64,000 bases of DNA from positions 62,001-126,000 of the forward strand of contig NZ_JAINVH010000006.1 in assembly GCF_020400825.1 (NCBI RefSeq). The letters are read 5' to 3'. The position numbers and the translations under genes are program-made. Below the pieces are notes generated by a model that saw only the letters and a list, made by a program, of their open reading frames with translations, was not told the origin of the DNA and made no database searches. Below, piece after piece: positions 43,701 through 58,936 of this stretch. The stretch's first letter is position 1. Every line of letters begins with the position of its first letter. Origin of the DNA: Streptomyces sp. HPF1205 (lineage in GTDB: Bacteria; Actinomycetota; Actinomycetes; Streptomycetales; Streptomycetaceae).

Positions 43701-45263
43701 ATGCCCACCCAGAAAGCGACCCAGGACCCGACCCGGGACTCCGGCCCGGCCACCGCGGGCGGCCCCGTCCGCGATCCCGCGCACGCGCGGCCGGACGCGG
43801 GGGCCGCCCCCGACCCGCGGACGGAGCGGAACGTGGCCGGCTGGCGCTACCGGATCGTGTGGAAGGCGCTGCAAGGCGACGCCGGGCCCGCCGCGCGGCC
43901 GGCCGGGACCTGGCTGCTGGCCGTACCGCCGGCCGTCGCGGACGACCCGCTGGTGGAGGGGTGCGCGCAGGCCCTGACGGCCGCGGGCGCCGCGGTCGTA
44001 CGGATCGCCGTCGACGGGACGACCGCCGAGGCCGCCCCGCCCTCCGCCGCGCTCGTGGACGAACTGGCCGGCCTGGACTTCGCCGGCGTGCTGTCCTTCA
44101 CGGGCCTGGACGAGCGGCGCCGAGCCGACCACCCCTCGGTGACCGCCGGTCTCGCCGCGACCGTGGCCCTGCTCCAGGCGCTCGGCGCCGCCGGACGGAC
44201 CGCGCCGCTGTGGTGCGTGACCCGCGGCGCCGTCGCGCCGGGCGCGGACGAGCCGCTGCTCTCCCCGGTACAGGCGCAGATCTGGGGAGTCGGACGGGTC
44301 GCGGCGCTGGAGCACCCGGACCTGTGGGGCGGCCTGATCGACGTCACCGGCGAGTGGGACGCGGCCACCGCGGACCGGGTGCTCGGCGTGCTGGCCGGGC
44401 GCGGCGAGGACCAGGTGGCGGTGCGCCCCTCGGGCGTGCTGGCCCGCCGGCTCGCGCGGGCGCTGCCGGTACGGCACGAGGACGGCCGCGGCTGGCGGCC
44501 CCGCGGCTGCGTGCTCGTGACCGGCGGCACCGGAGGACTGGGCGCGGAGGTGGCCCGCTGGGCCGCCGCGCACGGCGCCGAGCACCTGGTGCTGCTGAGC
44601 CGGCGCGGCGCCGACGCCCCGGGCGTGCCGGAGCTGGAGGCCGAACTGGCCGCGGCCGGCGCCGCGGTCACCGTCGCCGCCTGCGACGTGGCCGACCGCG
44701 AGGCGCTGTCCGGGGTGCTGGCCGCGCTGCCGGACAAGTGGCCGCTGACCGCCGTGGTGCACGCGGCGGGGGTGGACTTCTCCGCGCCGCTGACCGGGAC
44801 CGGGCCGGCCGAACTCGCCCGGTCCCTCGGCGCGAAGACCACCGGCGCCGCGCTGCTCGACGAGCTGCTGGGGGACACCCCGCTGGACGCCTTCGTGGTC
44901 TTCTCCTCCATCGCGGGCGTGTGGGGCGGCGGAGGGGGCCTGGGGGCGTACGGCGCCGCCAACGCCTTCCTGGACGCGCTGACCGAGCAGCGCCGCCGCC
45001 GCGGCCGTACCTCCATGGCGATGGCCTGGGGCCCCTGGGACGAGATCGGCATGGCCGCCCACAACACCGAGCACTCCGCCCAGTTGAACCGGTTCGGGCT
45101 CGCCTCCATGCCGCCCGCGTCCGCCATGGCGGCCTTCGCGCTCACCCTGGAGGGAGAGGACGGCGTGGTCGCCGTCGCCGACGTGGAGTGGGAGCGCTTC
45201 GCCCTGGCCTTCGCCTACAACCGGCCCAGCCCGCTGCTCGCCGACCTGCCCGAAGCCGGCTGA
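43701..45263 (+). CDS. Free-standing polyketide ketoreductase (A-type KR)
   Basis: 520 residues. After a 45-residue disordered leader, the structural half-domain begins GWRYRIVWKAL, as KR regions of modular PKSs do after their linker. The catalytic half has TGGTGGLG (274-281), Ser403, and Tyr417 in GAYGAAN. Trp408 is present and the B-type LDD motif is absent (HAAGVDFSAPL), predicting an A-type KR with L-hydroxy product. No KS, AT or ACP is attached, so it acts in trans, presumably on the discrete ACP at 62002. ATG follows AAGGATGAGG. Confidence 0.9.
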   Translation: MPTQKATQDPTRDSGPATAGGPVRDPAHARPDAGAAPDPRTERNVAGWRYRIVWKALQGDAGPAARPAGTWLLAVPPAVADDPLVEGCAQALTAAGAAVVRIAVDGTTAEAAPPSAALVDELAGLDFAGVLSFTGLDERRRADHPSVTAGLAATVALLQALGAAGRTAPLWCVTRGAVAPGADEPLLSPVQAQIWGVGRVAALEHPDLWGGLIDVTGEWDAATADRVLGVLAGRGEDQVAVRPSGVLARRLARALPVRHEDGRGWRPRGCVLVTGGTGGLGAEVARWAAAHGAEHLVLLSRRGADAPGVPELEAELAAAGAAVTVAACDVADREALSGVLAALPDKWPLTAVVHAAGVDFSAPLTGTGPAELARSLGAKTTGAALLDELLGDTPLDAFVVFSSIAGVWGGGGGLGAYGAANAFLDALTEQRRRRGRTSMAMAWGPWDEIGMAAHNTEHSAQLNRFGLASMPPASAMAAFALTLEGEDGVVAVADVEWERFALAFAYNRPSPLLADLPEAG

Positions 45264-45274
45264 CCGGCCCGCCC

Positions 45275-45296
45275 GCCCCGGCCGTCAGGCCGGGGC
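45275..45296 (+). terminator. Hairpin after ketoreductase gene, 9-bp stem
   Basis: GCCCCGGCC-GTCA-GGCCGGGGC, 11 bases after the stop. It may end the KR transcript or attenuate read-through into the next four genes. Confidence 0.6.
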
Positions 45297-45414
45297 AAGG
45301 CCGGGCTTAGGACGCCTTCGGATCATTGTCGGGACCCGGGCGCGCGCCGACGCGTGCCCGCGGGGACCGGCAGCACCGGCCATTCGTAGCGGACATTCAT
45401 CGGAGGGGGCCCTG

Positions 45415-46416
45415 ATGGCAACCACGGACGCGTTCCAGGTACCGACCGTGCGCGGCGAGGTGGACAGCACCGCGCTGGGCGTGACGCTCTCGCACGAGCA
45501 CCTGTTCGTCTGGAACCCGGAGATCCACCACAACTTCCCGGGCCTGTGGGACCGGGAGGCCGGGGTCGCGAAGGCCGCGGCGGAGCTGGAGGCGGCGTAC
45601 GACCTGGGCGTGCGCACGATCGTCGACATGACCGTGCTCGGCCAGGGCCGCGACCTGGACCTGGTCCGCGCGGTCGCCGAGCGCACCCGGGTCAACATCG
45701 TCGTCGCCACCGGTGTCTACACCGTCGACGGCATGCCGCAGATCTTCCGTTACCGCGGGCCCGGTGAGATGCTCGACGGCCCGGAGCCGGTCGTCGACCT
45801 CCTGGAGAGCGACATCCGGAACGGCATCGCGGGCACCGGTGTGCGCGCCGCCCTGCTGAAGTTCGTCAGCGAGCGGCCCGAACCCGACGCCACGGTGCGG
45901 AGGCTGGCGGCCGCGGTCGGCGAGGTGCACCGCCGCACCGGGGTGCCTGTCGTGGTGCACACCGACCCGGTCGCGGGCAACGCGCTGCCGGTGCTGGAAC
46001 TTCTCGTCAAGGAGGGTGTGGATGCCCACCAGGTCGTGCTTGCGCACGCGGGGGAGAGCACGGACGCCGGCTATCTGCGGGAGCTCGCGGCGAGCGGCGC
46101 GTACATCGGCATCGACAGGTTCGGGATGGAGGCGCTGCTGCCGGACGCGCAGCGCGTCGCGAACCTCACCGCGCTGAGCGCGCTGGGCGCCCTGGAGCAG
46201 GTGCTTCTCTCGCACGACTGCGCCTCCTTCATCGACCACGTCACCCCCGAGCAGCGGGCGATGCTCTCCCCCCAGTGGACCTATTCGCACCTGCACTCCC
46301 GGGTACTGCCCGGGCTCCGGGACGCCGGACTGGACGACACCGCGCTGACGACCCTCTTCGAGGACAACCCGCGGCGGCTGCTGCGCGGCGCGAAGGCGGC
46401 GACCGATGTCCACTGA
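45415..46416 (+). CDS. Phosphotriesterase-like metal hydrolase (possible lactonase)
   Basis: 333-residue TIM-barrel of the amidohydrolase superfamily. Binuclear metal ligands are H27 and H29 (SHEH), carbamylated K149 (LLKF), H182 (VVHTDP), H211 (LAHAGE) and D268 (SHDC). Many phosphotriesterase-like proteins are lactonases; in a cluster with an AfsA-like enzyme a lactone substrate is plausible (inference). Overlaps the cupin gene by 11 bases. Confidence 0.88.
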   Translation: MATTDAFQVPTVRGEVDSTALGVTLSHEHLFVWNPEIHHNFPGLWDREAGVAKAAAELEAAYDLGVRTIVDMTVLGQGRDLDLVRAVAERTRVNIVVATGVYTVDGMPQIFRYRGPGEMLDGPEPVVDLLESDIRNGIAGTGVRAALLKFVSERPEPDATVRRLAAAVGEVHRRTGVPVVVHTDPVAGNALPVLELLVKEGVDAHQVVLAHAGESTDAGYLRELAASGAYIGIDRFGMEALLPDAQRVANLTALSALGALEQVLLSHDCASFIDHVTPEQRAMLSPQWTYSHLHSRVLPGLRDAGLDDTALTTLFEDNPRRLLRGAKAATDVH

Positions 46417-46906
46417 GACGAGTACGGGCACGGGTACGGGTACGAGCACGAGCGCGCGATCCGCGGGCGGCGGCCCGGACGGCGACGTGGTGGAGCCGTG
46501 GGTCGCGCTCGGCACGGAGCTGCTGGTGGACGAGGAGTACGTCAAGGCGTGGGTGGAGCGCGTCGGCCCCGGTGAGCGCAGGCCCGCCCACACCCACCGC
46601 CACCCGTGGATCACCGTGGTGGTCTCCGGCGCGGCCGGCGAGTCGCGCACCCCGGACGGGGAACTCATCGCGGTGGGCAGCGCCGCCACCGGCGACGTCC
46701 GCTTCAACGGCCCCGACCGGCTGCCGTTCAGCCACTACCTCGCCAACACCTCGCAGGACACGCTGGTCATGGTCGCGGTGGAACTGCGCGACCCCGCCGC
46801 CCGCGCACACCTCCCCGTACCGGCACACCCGCACGCACACGTATCCGACGAACACCCCGAGCACCCCGAACAACCCCACGCACAACCTCCCTCAGCAAAG
46901 GACTGA
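46406..46906 (+). CDS. Cupin-fold protein
   Basis: 166 residues. A Thr/Gly/Ser-rich leader (first 25 residues) is followed by a single cupin barrel; GPGERRPAHTHRHPW (H62, H64, H66) forms the first metal-binding motif. The second cupin motif is weak (SHYLANTS). The last 30 residues are rich in His and Pro (HPHAHVSDEHPEHPEQ). It may be an isomerase, cyclase or metal-binding helper. Starts inside the phosphotriesterase-like gene. Confidence 0.75.
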   Translation: MSTETSTGTGTGTSTSARSAGGGPDGDVVEPWVALGTELLVDEEYVKAWVERVGPGERRPAHTHRHPWITVVVSGAAGESRTPDGELIAVGSAATGDVRFNGPDRLPFSHYLANTSQDTLVMVAVELRDPAARAHLPVPAHPHAHVSDEHPEHPEQPHAQPPSAKD

Positions 46907-46908
46907 CC

Positions 46909-47754
46909 ATGGCAGAAGCAGCCAGGACCGCTCTGGTCACCGGGGCGACCTCCGGGCTGGGCCGCGCCGTCGCCACCGCACTGGCCCAGCAGGGCGTGCA
47001 CGTGCTGGTGCACGGCCGCGACCGGCAGCGGACGCAGGCCCTCGCCGAAGAGCTGGACGGTACGGCAGGGGGCGCGCGGCCGCTGGTCGCCGACCTGTCC
47101 TCGCTGGCGCGGGTGCGGGAGCTGGCGCTGGAGGTCCGCGCCAGGAACCGGCCGCTGCACGTGCTGGTCAACAACGCCGGGATCGGCGCGGGCCGCGCGC
47201 CGTACAAGCAGCGGGAGACCAGCGCCGAGGGCCACGAGCTGCGGCTGGCGGTCAACTACCTCGCCCCGGTGCTGCTGACCCGGCTGCTTCTGCCCGTGCT
47301 GTCCGCCTCGGCGCCCGCCCGGGTGGTGAACGTCGGCTCGGTCGGCCAGGCGCCGGTCGACTTCCGCGACGTCGACATGACCTCCGGGTACGGCGGCGCG
47401 GAGGCGTACTTCCGCAGCAAGTTCGCGCTGGCCGCCTTCACCGTCGACCTGGGCCGCTCGCCCGAGGCGAAGGACGCCGGGGTCACCGTCAACTGCCTGC
47501 ACCCGGCGACGTTCATGGACACCAAGCAGGTCACCGAGGCCGGGTACGCGCCGTGGGTGCCGGTCAGCGCGGGCGTCGGCCCGGTGCTGGAGCTCGCCAC
47601 CGGCGAGGCCGGCGGCCGGTACAGCGGCGAGTACTTCGACGGCAGGCGCCGCGCCTCCGCCCACCAGGCCGTCTATGACAGCGAGATCCGCGACCGGCTG
47701 CGCAAGGTCACCGACGAGCGGCTGGCGCCCTTCACCGCCGAGCCGGGCTCATGA
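46909..47754 (+). CDS. Short-chain dehydrogenase/reductase (cluster tailoring)
   Basis: 281 residues. TGATSGLG at 11-18, NNAG at 88-91, Ser144, and Tyr167/Lys171 in YFRSK: an intact SDR active site with NADPH-type Arg after the second strand (HGRDRQR). The start codon lies 2 bases after the cupin stop and the stop overlaps the thioesterase start, so it is part of the tight operon. It probably reduces or oxidises a ketone or alcohol of the polyketide. Confidence 0.88.
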   Translation: MAEAARTALVTGATSGLGRAVATALAQQGVHVLVHGRDRQRTQALAEELDGTAGGARPLVADLSSLARVRELALEVRARNRPLHVLVNNAGIGAGRAPYKQRETSAEGHELRLAVNYLAPVLLTRLLLPVLSASAPARVVNVGSVGQAPVDFRDVDMTSGYGGAEAYFRSKFALAAFTVDLGRSPEAKDAGVTVNCLHPATFMDTKQVTEAGYAPWVPVSAGVGPVLELATGEAGGRYSGEYFDGRRRASAHQAVYDSEIRDRLRKVTDERLAPFTAEPGS

Positions 47755-48563
47755 CGCCGCCGGCCGGGACCCGGCCGTACCCGCCCGCCGCGGCCGGATA
47801 CGGGACGGCGGGCGGCTGGCTGACGATGCTGCGCCCGGCCGGGGCCCGCCCCGGCGGCAGGATGCTGGTCTTCCCGCACGCCGGCGCCGGGCCGTTCGCG
47901 CTGACCGGCCTGGCGGCCCTGGTGCCGCCCGACGTGGAGGTGCTGGGCGTCACCCTGCCGGGCCGCGAGCACCGGGCGGCCGAACCCGGCACCACCTGCG
48001 CCCGCCTGGTCGACGGCGTCGAGGGCGGCCTGCGGGCGCTGCCGCCGCTGCCCACGGCGTTCTTCGGGTGCAGTGTGGGGGCGCTGTTCGCGCTGCTGGT
48101 GGCCTCGCGCCGCCCCGCGCTGTGCGACCACCTCGTGGTGGCCTCCCAGACCCCCGGCCCGCAGCCGCGGGCCGCGCTGCGGGCGACCGGCGAACGCGAC
48201 CTGATGCGGGTCCTCCAGGACGCGGGCGACACCCCCTCGGTGATCCTGGAGGACCCCGACATCCGTGCCTCGCTGCTGGCCCGCCTCGAAGGGGACCTGC
48301 GGCTGGGCGCCGAGGCCGAACCCGAGGCGGGCACCGCCCGCGTCGCCGCCCCGCTGACCGTCCTGGCCGGGCTGGCCGACCCGCTCGTCCCCGCGGACCG
48401 CCTGTCCGACTGGCCCCGGCACACCACGGCCCACTGCCGGGTGGTCGCCCTCAGCGGCGGCCACTTCGCGTTCCTGGAACGCGACCACGGCAGGATGGTG
48501 CGGGTGGTGCTCGACGACGTGCGGGCCGAACTCCTCGGAGCGCGGGCGGCCGGCACGGGCTGA
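47751..48563 (+). CDS. Type II thioesterase
   Basis: 270 residues, alpha/beta hydrolase that removes wrong or stalled acyl groups from carrier proteins. FPHAGAGP at 41-48, nucleophile Ser108 in GCSVG, and His238 in GGHFAF. The start overlaps the SDR stop (ATGA). No integrated thioesterase domain is seen in the visible PKS genes, so this or another enzyme must also account for release. Confidence 0.92.
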   Translation: MTPPAGTRPYPPAAAGYGTAGGWLTMLRPAGARPGGRMLVFPHAGAGPFALTGLAALVPPDVEVLGVTLPGREHRAAEPGTTCARLVDGVEGGLRALPPLPTAFFGCSVGALFALLVASRRPALCDHLVVASQTPGPQPRAALRATGERDLMRVLQDAGDTPSVILEDPDIRASLLARLEGDLRLGAEAEPEAGTARVAAPLTVLAGLADPLVPADRLSDWPRHTTAHCRVVALSGGHFAFLERDHGRMVRVVLDDVRAELLGARAAGTG

Positions 48564-48585
48564 GGCCGTCCCCGTACACGGACGA

Positions 48586-48624
48586 GGCCCGCGCCCCCGG
48601 AAGAAGGATCCGGGGGCGCGGGCC
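48586..48624. terminator. Bidirectional terminator, 15-bp perfect stem
   Basis: GGCCCGCGCCCCCGG (48586-48600), loop AAGAAGGAT, complement 48610-48624. It lies exactly where the plus-strand tailoring operon meets the minus-strand PKS operon. Confidence 0.85.
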
Positions 48625-48639
48625 TTCGCCGTGGGGCGG

Positions 48640-50409
48640 CTACGCCTCGGCGGGGGCGAACCGCGCGGGCACCGTCACGTGCTCGCGGCGCTGCCAGGGG
48701 TAGGCCGGCAGGCTCAGCACCCGCCGCGGCAGGGGAGCCTCGGACGTGCCCGGGTCGTCGTTCTCCGAGAGGCCGACGTGCTCCGGGATCGCGCCGGAGG
48801 CCAGGGCGGCCAGCGCCGCGCGGGCGGCGGCCGGGTCGGTGGCGGTGATCCGGGCCCGGTGCCGGTGGCGGGCGCGGCCGAACGTCGCCGTGTAGGCGAA
48901 CGCCGGGTAGTCCGCGTCCTTGAGGGTGTCCAGCACGGCCGCGTACCGCCCGGCCAGCTCGCGCAGCGCCTCGGGGGTACGGGCCGCCACCTCGAAGCCG
49001 GACACCGGCACCGGCTCCGGGTCCGGCGCGCCGGCCGCGGCCGGCCCGGGCGCGGGCGGCGGGCCCACGATGACCTGGGCGTTGGTGCCGCTCATCCCGA
49101 AGGAGCTCACGGCCGCGTGGCGGCCACCGCCGTCCCAGCCGGTCAGCGCGGTCGGCAGGGTGATGCCGGTACCGGTCAGGTCGATCCGCGGGTTGAGCGT
49201 CCTGAAGTGCGTCAGCGGCGGCACCGCGGCCTCGCGTACGCACGCGATCGCCTTGATCAGCCCCGCCACGCCGGCCGCCGACTCCAGGTGGCCGAGGTTG
49301 GCCTTGACCGAGCCGACCCGCAGCGGCGGGCCGCCCGCCGCCCGGTCCAGGCCCGCCACGATCGCCTCCATCTCGATCGGGTCGCCCAGCGCCGTACCCG
49401 TGCCGTGCGCCTCCACCAGGCCGATGTCGGCCGGGGTGAGCCCCGCGGAGGCCAGCGCCGCCCGAAACAGGGCGATCTGGGACAGCACGTTCGGCGCGGT
49501 GATGCTCGCCGAGCGGCCGTCCTGGTTCACCGCGGAACCGCTGATCACCGCGTGCACCCGGTCGTTGTCGCGGATCGCGTCGGACAGCCGCTTGAGCACG
49601 ACCACCCCGCAGCCCTCGGACCGGGTGAAGCCGTTGGCCGAGGCGTCGAAGGGCTTGCACCGGCCGTCGGCGGCCAGCAGCCCGGACTGCGCGATCAGTT
49701 CGGTGGACGAGGGCGACACGATCAGGTTCACCCCGGCCGCCAGCGCGATGTCGCACTCCTTGCGGGCCAGCGCCTGCCGGGCCAGGTGGACCGTCACCAG
49801 CGACGAGGAGCACGAGGTGTCCACCGTCATGGCGGGCCCGGTGAAGCCCAGGGTGTGGGCGACGCGCCCGGCGGCGTAGCAGGGGTGGTTGCCCACGCCC
49901 CACAGGAAGTCGGACTCGGCCGGCCGCCAGTCGGCGTAGTCGTGGTTGGTGACGCCGACGAAGAAACCGGTGACGCGATCGCCGAGCGAGGAGGCCGGCA
50001 GCCCGGCGTCCTCCAGCGCCTCCCAGCCGACCTCCAGCAGCAGCCGCTGCTGGGGGTCGAGGTTGGGCGCCTCGCGGGCGCCGATCCCGAAGACGGGCGC
50101 GTCGAAGCCGAACACGTCGTCCAGGAAACCGCCTTGCTGCGGCAGGCCCTTCCAGTCCTCGGCGAAGGGGCCCTTGCGGTGCTCGGGCAGCGGCCGGATC
50201 AGGTCGCGCCCGGCGGCCAGGGCCTCCCAGTAGCCGTCCAGGTCGTGGATGCCGCCGGGCATCCGCAGCCCGATCCCGACCACGGCCAGCGGCTGCTCGC
50301 CGCGTGCCTCCTCGAGTTCCGCCCGCAGGCGTTTGATGGTGCTCAGCGCCCGGGTCAGCGCGGTCGCGCCGCCGGGGGAGCGGCTCTCCCCGCTCTCGTG
50401 CGTGGCCAT
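48640..50409 (-). CDS. AT-less type I polyketide ketosynthase
   Basis: 589 residues. An N-terminal helix (about 14-37, TRALSTIKRLRAELEEARGE) looks like a docking coiled coil. The KS domain (39-448) has Cys200 in DTSCSSS, His335 in EAHGTGT and His374 in NLGHLES. The KS-AT linker (about 470-545) then runs straight into the post-AT linker LPAYPWQRREH at about 567-577; the 300-residue AT domain is cleanly absent, as are reductive domains and ACP. It must use the discrete AT and ACP in trans. Last gene of the minus-strand PKS operon. Confidence 0.92.
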   Translation of the reverse strand: MATHESGESRSPGGATALTRALSTIKRLRAELEEARGEQPLAVVGIGLRMPGGIHDLDGYWEALAAGRDLIRPLPEHRKGPFAEDWKGLPQQGGFLDDVFGFDAPVFGIGAREAPNLDPQQRLLLEVGWEALEDAGLPASSLGDRVTGFFVGVTNHDYADWRPAESDFLWGVGNHPCYAAGRVAHTLGFTGPAMTVDTSCSSSLVTVHLARQALARKECDIALAAGVNLIVSPSSTELIAQSGLLAADGRCKPFDASANGFTRSEGCGVVVLKRLSDAIRDNDRVHAVISGSAVNQDGRSASITAPNVLSQIALFRAALASAGLTPADIGLVEAHGTGTALGDPIEMEAIVAGLDRAAGGPPLRVGSVKANLGHLESAAGVAGLIKAIACVREAAVPPLTHFRTLNPRIDLTGTGITLPTALTGWDGGGRHAAVSSFGMSGTNAQVIVGPPPAPGPAAAGAPDPEPVPVSGFEVAARTPEALRELAGRYAAVLDTLKDADYPAFAYTATFGRARHRHRARITATDPAAARAALAALASGAIPEHVGLSENDDPGTSEAPLPRRVLSLPAYPWQRREHVTVPARFAPAEA

Positions 50410-50444
50410 GTCGCCGTCTCTCCTCCCATCTCGTCGTGGTGCCG

Positions 50445-56828
<6,384 letters not shown>

Positions 56829-57042
56829 GTAGGTCTCCCCAGAAGAGGTGCGGATGCGCGGGGCAGGGTGTGCCCGGGGCAGGGTCGTGGGCGGGGCCAG
56901 GTGATGAGCGGGGCCGGGCGGTACGTGGGGCCGGGCGGGGCGGTGCGCGGTGCGGTGCGCAGGGTCCGCGGCGGCGGCGGGGCCGAGGCACCGGCGTGCC
57001 CCCGGTCCTCACCGGCCGCCGCCGCGGGCCGGGCGTGCGGTG

Positions 57043-57939
57043 TCAGGCGCTGAGCGCCGGGGGCCTGGCGCGGCGGATCCGGTCGACCATGCCGGTGAGG
57101 GTCCTGCCGGGGCCGAGCTCGACGAACTCCGCCTCGCGGCCCGCCGCCTCGGCCTCGTCCAGCAGCAGGCCCACGGTGTCCTCCCACAGCACCGTCCGCT
57201 GGATCTGGTCGACCAGGGCGTCGGGGATGCGGCCGGGCTCGTGCGGGCGCGCGGTGACGTTGGCGATCACCGGCAGGCTGGGCGGCGCCAGGTCGAACAG
57301 CGGCAGGAAGCGGCTGAACCGGTCGGCGGCCCGGCGCATGTAGCGGGAGTGGAACGGCCCGCTGACGTTGAGCCGGACACAGCGGATCCCCTCGTCGAAG
57401 GCCGCCTCCACGAGCCGGTCGAGCGCGTCGGCCGGCCCGGCGACCGCGACCTGCCCGGGCGCGTTGCGCAGCGCGATGTCGAGCTCGGTCAGCTCCAGCC
57501 GGTCCAGCAACTGCCGTACCTGCTCCAGGTCCAGGCCCAGCAGCGCGGCCATCGAACCGGACGGGCCGCGGGCCATCACCCGGCCCCGCCGCTGGACCAG
57601 CCGCAGTCCCGTGGCGAAGTCGAAGACGCCCGCGGCGAACAGCGCCGGGTACTCGCCGAGGCTGTGCCCCGCGACCCGGTCCGGCTCGGGGCCGCCGTCG
57701 TCGCGGTAGGCCAGCAGCGACAGCGCCTCCACGACGTACAGCGCCGGTTGCGCGTACTCGGTGCGCAGCAGGATGTTGCCGGGGTTGTCGCGGCACACCT
57801 CGGCGACCGGCCAGCCGAGGACGTCGTCGGCCTCGGCGACAAGGGCGGGGTAGCGGTCGAACAGCTCCGCGCCCATCCCGGTGGCCTGCGCGCCCTGGCC
57901 GGGGAAGAGGAGGACGCGCAGGGGGGCCGGCGCGGTCAC
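57043..57939 (-). CDS. Discrete malonyl-CoA:ACP acyltransferase (trans-AT)
   Basis: 298 residues. FPGQGAQ at 12-18, nucleophile Ser93 in GHSLGE, and PFHS (H197), the pattern of malonyl-specific FabD/trans-AT enzymes. GTG at 57939 overlaps the stop of the aldo-keto reductase gene (GTGA). It lies directly upstream of the PKS and the AT-less KS genes, so it likely loads malonate for the AT-less KS and the discrete ACP. The large intergenic gap to the PKS start (214 bases) is GC-rich and repetitive. Confidence 0.92.
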   Translation of the reverse strand: MTAPAPLRVLLFPGQGAQATGMGAELFDRYPALVAEADDVLGWPVAEVCRDNPGNILLRTEYAQPALYVVEALSLLAYRDDGGPEPDRVAGHSLGEYPALFAAGVFDFATGLRLVQRRGRVMARGPSGSMAALLGLDLEQVRQLLDRLELTELDIALRNAPGQVAVAGPADALDRLVEAAFDEGIRCVRLNVSGPFHSRYMRRAADRFSRFLPLFDLAPPSLPVIANVTARPHEPGRIPDALVDQIQRTVLWEDTVGLLLDEAEAAGREAEFVELGPGRTLTGMVDRIRRARPPALSA

Positions 57940-58931
57940 TTCTCCACCGCGTTCAGCATCGGCGCGTGGAAGCGCGGCCCCTCGAAGGCGCCCTCGGGCG
58001 CGACGGCGTCCACCGCGGCGAGCACGTCCGGGCTCAGCGCGAGCCGGGCCGCGCCGACGTTCTCCTCCAGCTGGGCGCGGTTCATGGCGCCCTGGATCGG
58101 CACGGCCCCCTTGGCCATGGTCCAGGCCAGGGCGAGCTGCGACAGCGAGCAGCCGGCGCCGTCCGCGACCTCGGCCAGCTTGTCGACCAGCGCCACGTTG
58201 GACTCCAGCACCTCGCCGGAGAAGCGCGGCAGGATGCTGCGCACGTCGTCGGAGCCGAAGTCGGCCTCGCGGACGGTGCCGGTGAGCAGCCCGCGGCTGA
58301 GCGGCCCCCAGGCGACGAAGCCGATGCCCAGCTCCTCGCAGACCGGCAGCAGCTTGTGCTCCGGCTCGCGGGTGGCCAGTGAGAACTCCGACTGCAGCGC
58401 GGTCATGGGATGGGTGGCGTGCGCCCTGCGCAGCGTGCCCTCGGCGGCCTCCGAGATGCCCAGGTACCGCACCTTGCCCGCGGCGACCAGCTCCGACATC
58501 GCGCCGATGGACTCCTCGACCGGCACGTCGGGGTCCACCCGGTGCAGGTAGTACAGGTCCACGTGGTCGGTGCCGAGCCGGGTCAGGCTCTCGTCGATGG
58601 CGTGCCGGATGTGCGCGGGGCTGCCGTCGATGCGGACGTTGTCGGGCGTGCGGATCAGACCGCACTTGGTGGCCAGCGTCACCGCGTCGCGGTCCGTCCC
58701 GGCCAGCGCCTTGCCGACGATCCGCTCGCTGCGCCCGCCGCCGTACATGTAGGCGGTGTCGATGAAGTCGATGCCCAGCTCCAGGGCCCGGTGGATGGTC
58801 GCCACCGACTCCTCCTCGTCGGAGGGGCCGTAGAACTCGGCCATGCCCATGGTGCCCAGGCCCAGCACCGGCACCTGGAGGTCCTTGCCGAGCCACACCC
58901 GGGGCGGGGCGGTGGTGTTGGTGTCCGTCAT
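57936..58931 (-). CDS. Aldo-keto reductase
   Basis: 331 residues, NADPH-dependent TIM-barrel. Catalytic tetrad D58, Y63, K89 and H130, then the AKR12/13-type QSEFSLATRE and WGPLSRGLLTG segments. Family members reduce ketones or sugars; in this operon a carbonyl of the polyketide is the likely target. ATG at 58931 is 5 bases after the monooxygenase stop. Confidence 0.92.
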   Translation of the reverse strand: MTDTNTTAPPRVWLGKDLQVPVLGLGTMGMAEFYGPSDEEESVATIHRALELGIDFIDTAYMYGGGRSERIVGKALAGTDRDAVTLATKCGLIRTPDNVRIDGSPAHIRHAIDESLTRLGTDHVDLYYLHRVDPDVPVEESIGAMSELVAAGKVRYLGISEAAEGTLRRAHATHPMTALQSEFSLATREPEHKLLPVCEELGIGFVAWGPLSRGLLTGTVREADFGSDDVRSILPRFSGEVLESNVALVDKLAEVADGAGCSLSQLALAWTMAKGAVPIQGAMNRAQLEENVGAARLALSPDVLAAVDAVAPEGAFEGPRFHAPMLNAVEK

Positions 58932-58936
58932 CGTGG

